A stretch of DNA of 64,000 nt from Dryobates pubescens. Taxonomy: Eukaryota > Chordata > Aves > Piciformes > Picidae. Below the pieces are notes generated by a model. It did no database searches and was not told the DNA's origin. It worked only from the letters and a program-made list of their open reading frames with translations. The position numbers were made by a program, and so were the translations under genes. The stretch is taken from NCBI RefSeq assembly GCF_014839835.1, contig NC_071618.1:992001-1056000 (forward strand), read 5' to 3'. Positions within the stretch are counted from its first letter, which is position 1; the number at the start of each line of letters is the position of its first letter. Below are positions 63,697 to 64,000 of this stretch, in pieces.

Positions 63697-64000
63697 CTGG
63701 AAAGAATTAAGGAGGAGTTGTAAGGGGCTTATAAGTAAGAAATAGAGACTTAACAGTAGTTTTTGGTTGGTTGGTTTCTAACTTACCCATCTGACACCCA
63801 TTTCACTTGTAGGATGAACAGTTAAGATCTGTTCATGTTCACTGAGCACAATGCCTTTTCTATGGAATTTAAGGAGGTTGTGGACCCAGCCCTCTGTGAG
63901 TGCTTGTCACTCAAGTCAAGGGGAAGTCAAGGCTGTGACTGACACTTTTGCCCAGATCTGCAATGAGATGCCTCCACGATGCTGCGGCAGCTCCCAGGTT

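Overview
This window is bird nuclear DNA. Short introns, many CR1 LINE fragments, CpG-island promoters and recognisable vertebrate orthologues all point that way. The gene order and strands match the segment known from mammals: TSGA10(-), LIPT1(+), MITD1(-), MRPL30(+), then a goose-type lysozyme (LYG) cluster(-). Dense, young-looking CR1 3' ends with short tandem tails (GATACTGT-like or ATTCT-like) suggest a CR1-rich lineage such as Piciformes. That placement is an inference only.

Layout. 1-9.3 kb holds the 5' part of TSGA10 on the minus strand: an exon with the likely start codon, one or two CEP135-like exons upstream of it, and a CpG island that probably drives it. 9.3-14.7 kb is intergenic. 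A second CpG island (14.7-15.2 kb) leads into LIPT1, whose reading frame is one uninterrupted 373-codon block. 16.8-23.2 kb is mostly old LTRs and CR1. MITD1 (seven coding exons, minus) and MRPL30 (five coding exons, plus) are divergent around one CpG island, with start codons 218 bp apart. From 34.7 kb on there are three goose-type lysozyme genes on the minus strand. LYG-A (34.7-40.0 kb) looks like the cytosolic, fish-like type with no visible signal peptide. LYG-B (50.3-52.8 kb) is a complete classical secreted goose-type lysozyme. LYG-C (from 63.57 kb) is represented by its last exon only.

The genes are functionally mixed. LIPT1 (lipoyl transfer) and MRPL30 (mitoribosome) act in mitochondria. 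MITD1 acts in ESCRT-III abscission, TSGA10 is a sperm/centrosome coiled-coil protein, and the lysozymes are innate-immune muramidases. The shared MITD1/MRPL30 promoter is the only clear sign of joint regulation.

Repeats fill much of the rest: about twenty CR1 pieces, five or six solo LTRs (three with target-site duplications of 4-5 bp that I could read, a fourth proposed), a candidate tRNA-derived SINE with a CR1 tail, and several simple repeats. The most interesting points are the CEP135-like exons ending in a stop codon just before the TSGA10 start, the fish-like lysozyme with a missing disulfide pair beside a classical secreted one, the tRNA/CR1 SINE candidate, a GC-AG intron in MITD1 and a 1.5-kb GC-rich LTR-like insert in a lysozyme intron. 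I did not find a wholly new biological system.
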